From Aureobasidium sp. EXF-3400 (taxonomy: Eukaryota; Ascomycota; Dothideomycetes; Dothideales; Saccotheciaceae), in contig SWBL01000110.1 in NCBI GenBank assembly GCA_024195585.1, forward strand, positions 80,278-144,277: 64,000 nucleotides of DNA. Reading direction: 5' to 3'. Below, piece by piece: positions 33,622-45,316 of this stretch. Under the pieces are notes generated by a model. It was not told where the DNA came from and searched no databases. It saw only the letters and a program-made list of their open reading frames with translations. The position numbers and the translations under genes were made by a program. Position 1 is the first letter of the stretch. Every line of letters begins with the position of its first letter.

Positions 33622-36463
33622 GATAGGCAAGTCGAGACAGGTCGGGAGCAATGTGCGGTGTGAAGACAAGTCAGAAGCGCGTCGCCGGCGAATCTTCAAA
33701 GTCTGCGGGATAGCCGTACGGGCTGGTACGCGTGTGGATGAAGAGACAGCTGGAGGACAAAAAGGACAGCAGTTCAGCGCAGGCTCATGGCGAAGTAAGA
33801 AGGTAGTCGATGGTCGAGGAAGATCCTAACATAAGATTGCTAGAGGGCCCGAATGTCAAAACATCCAAAATGGTTCCATCAACAAACAGAAGAGCTGCAT
33901 AACAGGTTCGCCAAGCCGCTAGCGTCAACTCTAACCCTGTCCAATGTAAACAAGGCCTCCTGCACGTCGTCCTCCAAACCTACAAGATGGCATTTCCTCC
34001 CCGACTTTCTCACAAACGATTGAATTTCCGATTTAATTATCATGCATCAGATCTTGTCATATGCTTGATTATATCGGTTATATTTTTGGCCCAACCCTCC
34101 GCTAATTCAACCTGAAGCACGCGTTCCTCCTTTTGCGACTTTTCGAACGCGAGTCTACACCATCGCACGTGATTTCAAAGATAGGTCCTGGTTGAACCAT
34201 CGCCTGGACTCGAGGACAGATGCCATGAAACAATCTTGTGTAAGTCCTCACATACCTTGACAGAAAGTTCTTGAGCCTTATTACCATGCACAAGCTTCGA
34301 TCAGAAGCGAACCATGGCTAGCAAGAGCGCTAGATGTTAGGCCTCTCGATGAGCTGCGCCAATGTAAGGTTAACCTTGTGCCCTTCGAGCAACGAGCGTT
34401 GCTGGACAGAAGAAAGGGGAGCTCTCTCTCGTCCATACTGTCCATCCAAATGTTGCCAGAACCGTCGCGCAGATTGCGATTCATGCTAGAGACGAATTTC
34501 CTAACAGTCGCGACCTCGGCACGTCTGCGCCGGCGCATCTTGAAACCGACATTGCAAGCAGACCCAATCTCATTACTGAACTCCACGACTCCTTTCCAAC
34601 CTGCTTTCTATCGAAAGCGACCTCAACCTCTTTCTCCAAAACGGTCACCAACCTCGATTCAGCTGTGACAGGGATGAGTCCTTGTAGACAAAGCTTCCAC
34701 CGCGGGCAGATCAGCCTCGTCATTCCGACGGCAATTGTCGGCATGGTATCCGTAAAGCCGTGGTAAATAACTTGCGCACACGCTGCGCCCACAAACCACG
34801 CACAAGATGTCAGGCGCAAAGTCGTTCTCGTCACCCGCTTGTCATTGATTTTCGCAGCCGCACCAGGGGTGTTTCAATCTCATCGTTCGTAGGCGGTCTG
34901 CCTGGAAGCTCTTATAGGCGATCTGACACAGACCCATCCTGAAGGTGAGGTGTTAGCTCCACCGTATATTGCAACTCGGACCACACATTGCTTCTGCGCG
35001 CATTCCACATGGCTTGGCAGATCCGTCGCATTCGAAAGGAATCGAACAAGTCGGTGTTCGCGATTGAGTGGAATGGTTGCACGGATTAGCGCCTCGGAGG
35101 AAGCAGTGCAAAGAAGCGACGTTTAGAGTGGGCGGTGCGTTATCAAGCACTTGGGAGGAGAGCAGCGCGAGCGGATCTGCAGCGCTATATGCTTGTGCTA
35201 TGCGCGTCTACATGAACTGGGCCTTTGAGGTCATTGTATCGGTGTACGAGTGCATTGCGCGGAAAGCAGTTTGGGGGATACTGGTATGCGCTTGCGTAGC
35301 ACAGGTTGGATGACAGACTCGAACACAAGCACGCAGTTTGACAAAGATGGCAGACAGACTTGACAGAGCAGGGCGATTCGGCCGTCCAAGAGTCAGACAC
35401 CGCTCTTATATGGCACAAGCGGAACTAGACGTGGGCAAGCGCAAAGCCTCTAATTGGCTTCCACAAGCCGCCCACAGAGCAGCGCTGTTAACGAACCTAT
35501 AGACAGACAGAATCCTGCCTGCAATGTACTCAGGTGATGTACGCTGTGCAGGAGAAACCACACTGCTTGGATCTGCCTCTCTCAACAGAGCAATCTCGAT
35601 AGCAGTGTTCTGATATCGAAGCCAGACCGGCTGCGGCTATGTGAATGGATAGATGGCCAGGGCAGCCAAATGATGGTTTTTGAACAAAATTCAAGTTGTT
35701 CTAGCATTCTGAATCCAATGCGATCACAACAGTGTCAATTGTAAAAGAGAAACAAAAGGTGTTTCGCATGATGAATTGGGCGTGATGTGGTTAGTGGGCC
35801 GGATTCTCCGCCTGGGCTGAGAGGGACAACCCAGTAGCTTTCGCTCTGCGCTCCAAGACAACTTCCCCCACCTCTGCAACCTTCTTCTTCTGTCCCAAAC
35901 CTGGTTGTCTGCTATCATCTCATCGTATCTTTCTCATCTCGCATCTTGTTGCGCTCTTGCCTCTCGAGTCGTCGGCCATTGCTCGCTGCAATCCCGGCTC
36001 TTCACCATCGCCCACCACTCTTCGGGTGAGCGCTCAAGCGTAGAGACGACGAACAGACATCCTGTCTACAAGCGGTATACAAGGGATCGCCAACGTCCCT
36101 TGATCCAAGGCTGAACAGCAGCCACGGTGGTTGCTTGCTGAAAGCGCTCGAATCGGTTCGTTGACCCTCTGAGGCGGCTCCCCAGCGCCCGCCCAGTCCC
36201 AACCGCCATCAATGTCTTCACACCTGCGCTATCCAACGCCATAATGCACCATCTCTTCTGTTTCAATCACGACCAAGGCCAATCGAGAGAGCAAGCGCTG
36301 ACCAGATTGCTATTCCAGCTCTTCCACGACCCTCTACTCCCGTTGCGCCGACGGCAACGTCACCACCACGACACCTGCATATCTTCTCATACGCCTCTCT
36401 CAGTACCAGCAAGAGCCTTGTCAACATCTACAAAGCCCACAAGAACCAAAGGAAGCATCAATT
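33622..36463. other. 2.8-kb gene-free interval between divergent cyclin B and Zn2Cys6 genes
   Basis: This is the longest stretch without a gene I can support. Short frames on both strands show no family motif. Pyrimidine-rich sequence with many CTC and TCT blocks from about 35880 to 36460 looks like a long leader of the downstream regulator gene. The interval may hold long 5' UTRs, non-coding transcripts or a dispersed promoter. Confidence 0.5.
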
Positions 36464-38516
36464 ATGGACGTTGGTGACCTCTTGGCAAGAGATGCACCTC
36501 GGGCTACCGTCGCCAGCGAGGGCAGACCATCGAGCCGTCAGCACTCGACTCGACATTCCTTACCGTCGCAAACACCTCAATATCACGACCATATGTATGA
36601 CGGTGCAGCTGATGCTGTCCCACGTACATGTGCTGACCCTCCTCGCTCCTCACGCACAAAGCAGCAGAAGCATGTCACTTTTGAACTTCTCCTGCCCGAA
36701 GGTCAGAACCGTGAGCACCGTGCTCGCCTTCCCATGCGCGTTATGATCTCTCCTCATGATACTACCGACTCGATCATCACGACAGTGCGCAATTTCTATG
36801 GCCTGTACGAGGGACCCGGTGTCAGCTTCCAAGACAAGGAAGGGCGCATCCTGATCGCGACCTTTGAGAACTTCGAGCACAACATGGTCGTCTACGTACG
36901 TATGACTGCTCCTGACCCAGCTGTGGCAGCCGCTACTAGTCAGATACGTTCGGCTACGACGTCTCCTCGCAAGCCCAAGTTGGCTGCTCCAATCGACATG
37001 CGCCCGCCGTCGCGCAACTCTCGTCCTGCGTCGCGCGCGGCTCCTGGAAGAAGCCTCTCTCCTCAATCAAACCGCAGTCATCGCAGCATGTCCAAGCCAC
37101 AGTCTCGTAGCGGCTTCCGGTCCAAGGATAAAGAGAGCTTGTATGATGACATGTATGCTGGTGACACTGATTATGACAGTGATGGTGCGCACAGTCGTCG
37201 CTCTAAGATTGAGCCTCATGCGAGTGCAGAGATTAGTGTCGAGAACATTGTCGAGGGTGGCAGGAGGAAGCGGGCTAAGTTTGACAGCTCGGTATGCGTT
37301 AGGGCTCCGCTGTGGTCCCATGTCTGGTCTAACCTTGTCCCAGGAACTTCCTCTCTTTGTGCCTCCTCAGGTGCCAGCGGCGAACTCGATTTCGTCCATC
37401 TCCCCTCAACGACGCCCTGCTGCTAACGGCGATATCGTTGCGTCTCCCTTCTCTTGGTCCAACCAACGCAACGTTACCTATCAGCAGCCTCTTCCGTCCC
37501 CCCAGAGCTACACTGGATACTATAGCAACATACAGACCCCATACAACAATACGACTTTCCGCAGTCGTCCTGTACCCACCTTTCAGCCTCGCTCGTCTGT
37601 TGGAGGTGGCGCTATCTTGCCCACTCCTGAGCCTACCAACGCAAGTGTCATCTCGGACGAAGATGTCGCTCTGCAGCTCATGCGCCTTGGCGATGCTTCC
37701 AACTTCTCCCACGGCCGTACCTCCACTTCGACTATGGACGACGGCCTGAGTGGCAAGGCAGACGCTGCTTCCTCGGCTGGCGAGGAAAGCGACGCTGTCG
37801 AGGAGGAACCCTCTAAGCCTCAGCAGCCCGCCTCGCATGTCGCTGGGCCACGCAGGAAGAAGCAACGTGTGCTCGATGATGTACTTCCGAGCACCGACAG
37901 CATTCAGTCCAGTGGGGACGATTATTCTGAGGTCGATAGCGATGTTCCAGAGTATGATGAAAACGGCGTTCACGTCGCCCGTGCCATGTCCAAGGCAAAG
38001 GGTTTGCCTAATGGCAAGCCTCGCGACAGTGTGTCTTCTATCAATGGCTCTACCAAGTCCGGTAAGAGTCGTGGTCCTGGACCCGTCAAGTCCAAACCAA
38101 AGTCGAACTCGACCTCGTCTTCGGCCAAAGTCCCGATTTCGCCAGCCTCCCTTCCATCGCAGTCTCGCAAGACGTCGGCTGCTTCCACCATCAACTTCCA
38201 GCATCAGCTCGGCGCTGACGAGGAAGATCTATCCACCAAGCCACGTTGCCAGAGATGCCGCAAGAGCAAGAAGGGTTGTGACCGTCAACGCCCTTGTGGA
38301 CGCTGCAAGGATGCCGGAATCGGTATCGAAGGCTGTGTCAGCGAAGATGAGGGCAATGGTCGCAAGGGGCGTTATGGTCGTCATATGGGCGTGCCAGTCA
38401 AGAAGTCTGAGCTGGCTTACGACGCTTACGATGCTGTCCCAATTACTACCGCTGGTGGTACTGGTGAGTTCCTCGCACCTGCTCTTCCTGACAAGAACAA
38501 GAAGAGGAAGCGTTGA
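36464..38516 (+). CDS. Zn2Cys6 binuclear-cluster transcription factor with C-terminal zinc cluster
   Basis: Two exons, 36464-37291 and 37344-38516, with a 52-bp intron, encode 666 residues. The zinc cluster lies at residues about 578-607: CQRC, then RKSKKG, C, five residues, C, GR, C, nine residues, C, which is the exact family spacing. It is followed by a basic tail ending KNKKRKR. A folded-looking segment near residues 68-148 (KHVTFELLLPEG, then HDTTDSIITTVRNFYGLYEG, then FENFEHNMVVYVRM) has ubiquitin/PB1-like features. The middle is Ser-rich and disordered. No fungal-specific regulator middle-homology region is seen. It is presumably a nuclear DNA-binding regulator; targets are unknown. 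Confidence 0.85.
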
Positions 38517-39542
38517 GCAGCCCACTGTTAACGGTCACCTGACCAATTTCGTATGTTTTCTTTCTATTGCATTGGGTATTTGGAGTACATGTTGGGCCAG
38601 GGGAGTTTTGATTCTCAACCACACACATCCGCAAGATCTCTTGGGCAAGCAAGCAAGCGTTCCTTTTACAAGTTTCTGAGCTGGTCGTCTCTCATTTTGC
38701 TTTACCAGACTACATGCATAGCACGCGTACACACACACATCAAATGCTACTTACCTTTTACATCATCATTATCGCCTCTCCCACGTGCCCGAGACTATTA
38801 TAGTGTGGCTATGGGAATGCACGATGCTTTTTGAACTGGAGTAACGTCCACGGAGAGACATCGTTATGGTGCATCTCCGTGGCGACTATCCTGATCAGAA
38901 AGCGACTGTGTATTTCTATAGCTCGGTTGATTTGTGATCTGCCGTTTGGAGAGAGATTTTGGCTATGCTTCGGCTCGCAAGAAGGATCATGATGGTCGGT
39001 CTGAAGAAACTCTGATGGAAGATATCCTGAATCAGACTATATGTCGGTCGTTGGACAATGTTTCAAGTTGGTGTCTCGTGCGTGGAAAGAGCAGCTGGAG
39101 CAGTGTGAAACAACGAAGCTTTGATCTGAATCTCATGTTACTATCCCAGCGATGAGCATCAGATCCAGGTGCGAAGCAAAGCACACACACAGATATTAGT
39201 GGGTTTGATCTATCAGATTGAGTATACTAAAGGTGGCATATGTCCCAAGAGTCAGGTGTGAGAGAAGGTAATATCAGCGACAGGGTCGCACCAATAACAA
39301 AGGCGAGATAGAAAGGCTTGGTCCCGTGCGGCATCTCGTCATTGAGGCTTTGAGACCTCGACCGCCGTGACCACCTGCACTCATCCTGATAAACAACAAT
39401 ACCCTATCGAAGCGTTCACCGCCTTTCACTACGCGCTCATTTGCTCAACACTTTACCTGCAATAAACACCACCACCGCTCCTAGCCCGAAGCACCACAAT
39501 ATCGAGTACACATCACTTGCGCAAGGCGCCCCATCACACAAC
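38517..39542. other. Intergenic region, no gene seen
   Basis: This is the 3' flank of the Zn2Cys6 gene and the promoter of YPT7. An ACACACAC run near 38728-38740 is a minor simple repeat. No further feature was recognised. Confidence 0.45.
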
Positions 39543-40525
39543 ATGTCCTCCTCGCGCAAGAAGCTATTGAAGGTCTGCTCCCAGCCGAAGTGAGGATTTA
39601 GTGTCGCGTGGTATTCTAATAGCCAACAGGTCATTATCCTCGGCGATAGCGGTGTCGGCAAGACCAGTTTGATGAACCAATATGTACGATACCCCTCCAT
39701 CGACTGTACCGAGCAGGAAGATCAAGAGCAAGGAACAACGAGACTGATGGATGTGCTGTTATCAGGTCAACAAGAAGTTCAGTGCTAGTTACAAAGCCAC
39801 TATCGGCGCAGACTTCCTCACAAAAGAAGTTCTGGTCGACGACCGACTAGTCACCATGCAGGTGCGCAAGCCATTTCTCTACAAAAGTCGTCTGCTTCAG
39901 CACAGCTGACACAATCGCTAGCTCTGGGACACTGCTGGTCAGGAGAGATTCCAGTCGCTTGGTGTTGCTTTCTATCGTGGTGCCGACTGCTGTGTGCTCG
40001 TCTACGACGTCAACAACTCCAAGAGTTTCGACACCCTCGACAGCTGGAGAGACGAATTCCTGATCCAGGCCAGCCCTATGGATCCTGAGAGCTTCCCATT
40101 TGTGAGTTACTACCTTGTGTGCAACTCTTGATCGAAGACGACACTAACAAGCAGCAGGTCGTGCTCGGCAACAAGGTGGATGTGGAGGAGAGCAAGCGCA
40201 TGGTTCGTCTTCTGTGACTTGAGTGTGAGATGATTATGGACTGACTGTGATACAAAGGTCTCGTCGAAACGTGCCATGGCATTTTGTCAATCTAAGGGTG
40301 GTATCCCATACTTCGAGACCAGTGCCAAGGAGGCCATCAATGTTGAGCAGGCCTTCGAAGGTAACCAATACCCCTTATCTTGCTTCGCAATTTGGTTAGT
40401 ACTGACATGTTTCAGTGATTGCCCGCAACGCTCTGGCCCAAGAAGAGAGCGGCGACTTCAACGCAGACTACCCCGAAACGATCCCCATCAACCTCGACAA
40501 CGAGCGTGATGGCTGCGCTTGTTAA
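39543..40525 (+). CDS. ypt7: Rab7-type small GTPase Ypt7
   Basis: Seven exons fit: 39543-39572, 39630-39683, 39766-39861, 39922-40101, 40158-40202, 40258-40360 and 40416-40525, encoding 205 residues. All GTPase boxes are present: GDSGVGKTS (P-loop), TIGADF (switch I), WDTAGQE (switch II), GNKVD and ETSAKEA. The effector-type [14 protein letters not shown] identifies Rab7. The C-terminus CAC is a double geranylgeranylation site. Ypt7 controls late endosome-vacuole and vacuole-vacuole fusion through HOPS. The exon density (seven in about 1 kb) is typical of fungal Rab genes. At the fourth acceptor two AGs lie three bases apart; the second was used because it gives VVLGNKVD. Confidence 0.96.
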
Positions 40526-41294
40526 ACACGTATCTTAGTGCTGTTGGTTTTCGTTTCTTTCATGCCATTCGTTCTACTACAGACAGGCGTTTCTATTTTG
40601 CATATGGGATGGCCTCAAACACTTTATTACCAGGGGCTCTGTCTCATTTCATTGTGCACTGACTGCTTTATCGTCGGTGCCTGCGGTGTGAATATAGTAA
40701 ATATACCTATAATACACCACCTAGTCCTATGTACAGGTTCTCGTTCGGTGGCTGGTGGTATGAGGTCGATTCAATGCCTCGGCAACGTCTTGCTGTGACC
40801 AGGTAGTCTGCTATGCCCTAGATCCTATGACTCGTTTTCGGATCATCCTCCGTAGGATTCGGTTTGATACCACTTCGGCATACACTGTGACTCTACTTCA
40901 ACTGAGCTCTCCGTACTATCGATCATGGATTTTTCTTTCCTTTGTTAATGCTCAGCTCTCGATGATCGCTTTGTTAATTACGATGGGTACTCGTAACAAT
41001 GTCACTCAATCTCGTCAAGGCCTTGCCCCACAATTTAAACGTTCCTTGTCAGCGACCAGTGACATCCCCGTTCCTTGCATCCTACGTTCAAGCATCTTGA
41101 TTTCCTGCATCCAACTCTTGGATATATCTCTTGGCAATATAAATTGGTTCTGGCCGCACAACCAAAAGCCTTTTTGATGTCGCGACTGTTCGTCAAGTTT
41201 CTAGGAGTACCAGCCTGCCTCCAAATGCCATCGCCATAGTCCCTCAACAAAGCAAAAAAAATAACGCGATTCGTAATTCGCAGCCGAGGCTAGG
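40526..41294. other. Intergenic region, no gene seen
   Basis: This is the 3' flank of YPT7 and the promoter of the CorA-type gene. No coding frame or RNA was recognised. Confidence 0.45.
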
Positions 41295-43236
41295 ATGGAC
41301 AACACCACAGTCAGAGATTTCCAGTCACCGAGCGGGACAGACAGAGTGACTTTTCAGGAACAAGAACCAGTTGGGAGAAACTCTACGGCCGTTCCTCGTA
41401 GTCCAGAGATTCTTCCTGGTCGCCAGCGATTTGGAAGTGTCGCATCGGGGACGTCAATTGCATCGAACGAGACCACACGCCAAAGACGATTGTCCAGATC
41501 CAATACAGTCAAAACCTACCATGAACCTACTCGACCTAACTGGCAGCCTGGCGCTGAACCTGGAATCGATACTGATGCTGAGAGAGTGAGTCCGCACCTG
41601 GAAGCTTTGCGTGCGCGATGCGACATCTTGGTTGCGGACTTTGGCGCAGAGCAGCTCGAAACGGTACAGGTTGAGAACAATTCACTCGAAGAGATTTTAA
41701 CTGAGAAGCGACCGCCTCATTTACCTTGCCGCTGGATCTCGGTTAACGGGTTGAGTTGGGATGTCATCAAGATTCTTGGACAGCACTATGGACTGCACAG
41801 ACTGGCTATTGAGGATTTGATCCACACACGCACACGCACAAAATGTGACTGGTACTCTGATCATGCGTTTGTGGTCTTGACACTGCAGAAGCTCGTTCGC
41901 ATACACTCGCATTCTGACTCTGAGGACTGTGATTGCTCTGACGATGACAAGCCGATCTCATACGACGACATTGACGGATCAAATGACCACTATCCGGAGC
42001 GCGAACGTGTACCTTTCTGGAAGAAACCTTTCAAGAAGTCGAAGAGGAGCCACTCTTCACATACTCTGCCCAAATATCGTGATCCCGAAGGACTGGACAA
42101 GATGGGAGATATGATCCGAGCACACAGCTCAACAGCAGATGGCGCACCACTACAAAACATCAGAACACTCCATCGTTATGAGAGTATGCAGAACCCCGAG
42201 CACACTCTGTTCATGGAGAAACACTCTGCCCTGTTCGAAGAAAATCTCGTCGTCAGTGTAGAACAAGTCGCGATATTCTTGCTTTCTGACAATACCGTCA
42301 TCTCATTCTTCGAACACTCTGGCGCTGACATCGAGGAACCTATCCTGGAACGACTGAACAGTCCGGCCACAATGTTGCGTCGTAGCGCAGATGCATCGCT
42401 GGTACTACAGGCCGTCATCGATGCTATTGTCGACTTGGCCATCCCTGTCAAAGAAGCCTACAATAAGGCAAGGAAAGATCTGCAGATTGACGTCCTGACC
42501 AACCCATCAACGAACACCTCCAAAGCCCTCCATATCTTCAGCGAGGAGATTGACATGCTGCAGAATCTGTTCAAGCCCATCATCAATCTTGTCAATTCGC
42601 TTCGAGACCACAAATCAACGGAGCCTTACCCTCCGGAATCACTGTGGGACCTAGAGTCAACGCCACGAAAAAAGAAGAACGAGCATCGAAGACCACAACT
42701 GAAAAAACTTTATACTCAATCGCCTACAAGTGTGGTTGTGAGTGCTTTGGCCCATGTTTACTTGGGCGATGTGCTGGATCATTGCATTACCATCATTCAG
42801 TCGCTTGAACAGATGGACGCATCGGCTAACAACTTGTCATCTCTCATGTTCAACACTATCGGTAAGTCTTCCCTCAAGCATACATAATGCCTGTAAAGAC
42901 ACTCGCCACTAACCTCTCCTGGCAGGTGCCCGCACCAACACAAACATGTCCATCATCGCCCTCGTCACCGTCTTCTTCGCACCCCTGACCTTCCTCTGTG
43001 GTTACTTTGGTATGAACTTCCAACACTTTGAAGGCATCAGACATTCGGACGCCTACTTCTGGTACATCGCTGTGCCAACAACCCTTGTCTTTATGATGTT
43101 GATTGGAGGCGGTGTTGGGTACAGGGCTGTCAAGACTTGGGCGGCGAGGTTCCATCTTGCTAAGGCGAGGAGAGGTAGGAAACAGAGACAGCAGCAGATT
43201 AGAGCTAGACAGAGGCAAAGGGCTGCGATGGTGTAA
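41295..43236 (+). CDS. CorA-family Mg2+ transporter (Alr/Mnr-like)
   Basis: Two exons, 41295-42861 and 42926-43236, with a 64-bp intron, encode 625 residues. The long N-terminal cytosolic domain contains [16 protein letters not shown] and [12 protein letters not shown], as in fungal CorA proteins, plus a charged insert with [14 protein letters not shown]. The second exon supplies the two transmembrane helices: [17 protein letters not shown], the signature GYFGMNF (the GMN motif that forms the pore entrance), then [12 protein letters not shown]. CorA proteins form pentameric Mg2+ channels. Whether this one is plasma-membrane (Alr1-like) or vacuolar (Mnr2-like) is uncertain. The intron falls just before TM1. 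Confidence 0.9.
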
Positions 43237-45316
43237 TGAGTGTGTTGAAAGGGTGGGAAGGTGTAATACTGTAAACAACTAGAGATTTGGGTTAATTCGG
43301 GGGTGTTCTGTGTTTTATGTGGTGCTGGGTATCCGAATGAGTCCCTTTTGTTTGCCATGACTCGTCGGCCGAAACATTGCCCAGTTACCTTGTAGATGCA
43401 GTCGCGTTGAACATTGAGTTGCATGATTGTTTGACCAGACAAAAAATGTCGACAAGAAGCAGTCTAGGAACAGCTATAACGACGTTGATGACATACTGGA
43501 TAGATGAGGAGACGAATAGCCTGTTTCCTACCGACCTGCCATTTGGAAGACCTGCGGAAATAGTACATCTAGAGCCATGATTAGCGTGGTATTGGTGTAG
43601 GGGGATGCTTATAATGTGTTTGTGGTCGCAGGGCCGTCTTGGCTACAAGAGCTAATATCTGCTTGCGAACCGTAGCAAGTGCGTTGTTGCTATTACCGTT
43701 CGTAGATCGAGAGCTGAAACAGGGATTGAGGTTCCGCATGCTATGCATCCTGGACAGACAGGTAGGTCGAGCTTCTTGCCATTACCTCGTCAGAGCATGG
43801 TAGAAGCGCGCCAAAGAAGCTAGAAACAGCAGCATCTTTACAAGAATTGCACGTTTATTAATCAGGATAATTGGAACAGACGAGATAACCAACAAGGTGG
43901 AAGAAATAGAGGAAGCAGCCACTGAGGTTTGATAGCTTTCGAGCCACGTCAACGAAGGAAGACAAAATCTCACCGATTTTGTTGCAGCTGCGATCCAGTC
44001 ATCCTTAGGTCGGTGAGCGGCTGCTTATCTCTCGAGAATTACACCAGGGCTTTCTTCGTGATTGCAGGATTTACACAGTTCTTACGAGGCGGCAGGGTTA
44101 CGAACCGATTTTCAATCAAGACAGAGTATACAACGGCACTATTCGGTACACGTGTGCGCTGTAAGATTTTCCTTGCGAGATATCCATCTTCGGTTAAGGA
44201 GGTTGTTTTCGGGCTTCGCAGGAAATTGTACAAACTGTGTGAGTGGGTCTTGATGGTATGGCCCCATGGAGCGAGATGAAGCAATTCTTCCGGTTTGCAT
44301 GAACGCGTTAGGGCAGATCATAATCAACTCGTGGTGCTCGTTTGGGACAGTCAATGTGTTTGTGAGGTGACTCTGACATCCTAAAATGGCTCGGAAGATC
44401 CTTGTCCGAGAAGCAGATGAGGGGAGGTATACATAGAAGAGATACATGGCGGACTTAAGAGTTTTAAAAACATCGAAGGATGTTTGTGACGAGTAACAGA
44501 GTTCGAACGTTGTGCCTGACAGGAAGAAGGATTTCGGAAATCGGGAACTGTTTGTTGCTGGGCGTAAGCCACCAAGCAGCCCTGAACGCCTCCCGCGTGT
44601 TTGGCTTGACTTTAACCGCATGGGTTGCAGACGTCCATTGCTCCATCGATGCCTTTGTGTGAGCATGAAGCTTCTGAATGGAAAAGTAAGATTTCAGCCG
44701 CTTCCGTTGGCTTGATTTGGAGCCGCGGGCAGCAAGACGTTGCGACCTACACGATCGCATGAACTCAACAGGGCGAGAGTAACTTCATCGTGTTGCTGTT
44801 ATATGTGTCGAGGTCGTGTCCTCGCTGTCAAATCTTCCGAAAGCTGGCATTATCCACAGAAGGGCCGAATACAGAGCTGGAGAAAGTCGGGAGAACTGGA
44901 GACAATAACGTGGAGGGAAGTGGGCTGTGGGGCTCAGAGAGACCTGTGCCATGGAGAAAAACTGGAAAAGGTGATCGACACTTGGATGCAACCTCTCGCG
45001 ACGATGGTGTTGGTGCTACCATCCAATAAGAAAACGCGGTGTAGATTGAAGGATTCCGAGTATCCATCTGCTCACGCATTCCACAGCATGGCAGTTACTC
45101 CGGACGACGTGAGTTGTTGTCATGTGCGCCGCTTGGTTCACTTTCCGTGCTCGCGACCTAAAACGTAGGATGCTCCTGCCTCAGATGATATATAGTGAGA
45201 CCTCCTACTCGTCTGACTGCGTTTTTTGTTCCACGTGCTTCTCACTCAGCAACCTATCTCACAATAACTACTAACCCACACCTGAATTTCCCTCGCCATT
45301 GAGGACAACCGACAAG
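43237..45316. other. 2.1-kb intergenic region
   Basis: This is the 3' flank of the CorA-type gene and the promoter of the sugar transporter. Apart from a TATA-like element near 45189 I see nothing with support. Several short frames show no family motif. Confidence 0.45.
45189..45194 (+). promoter_or_regulatory. TATA-like element of the sugar transporter gene
   Basis: TATATA occurs in GATGATATATAGTG, about 125 bp upstream of the ATG at 45317, followed by a pyrimidine-rich leader. It is a plausible core promoter element without experimental support. Confidence 0.4.

Noticed and set aside
37329..38204. A 291-codon open frame on the minus strand
   Set aside because: It is antisense to the Zn2Cys6 gene, is low-complexity in composition, and has no motif or splice support.
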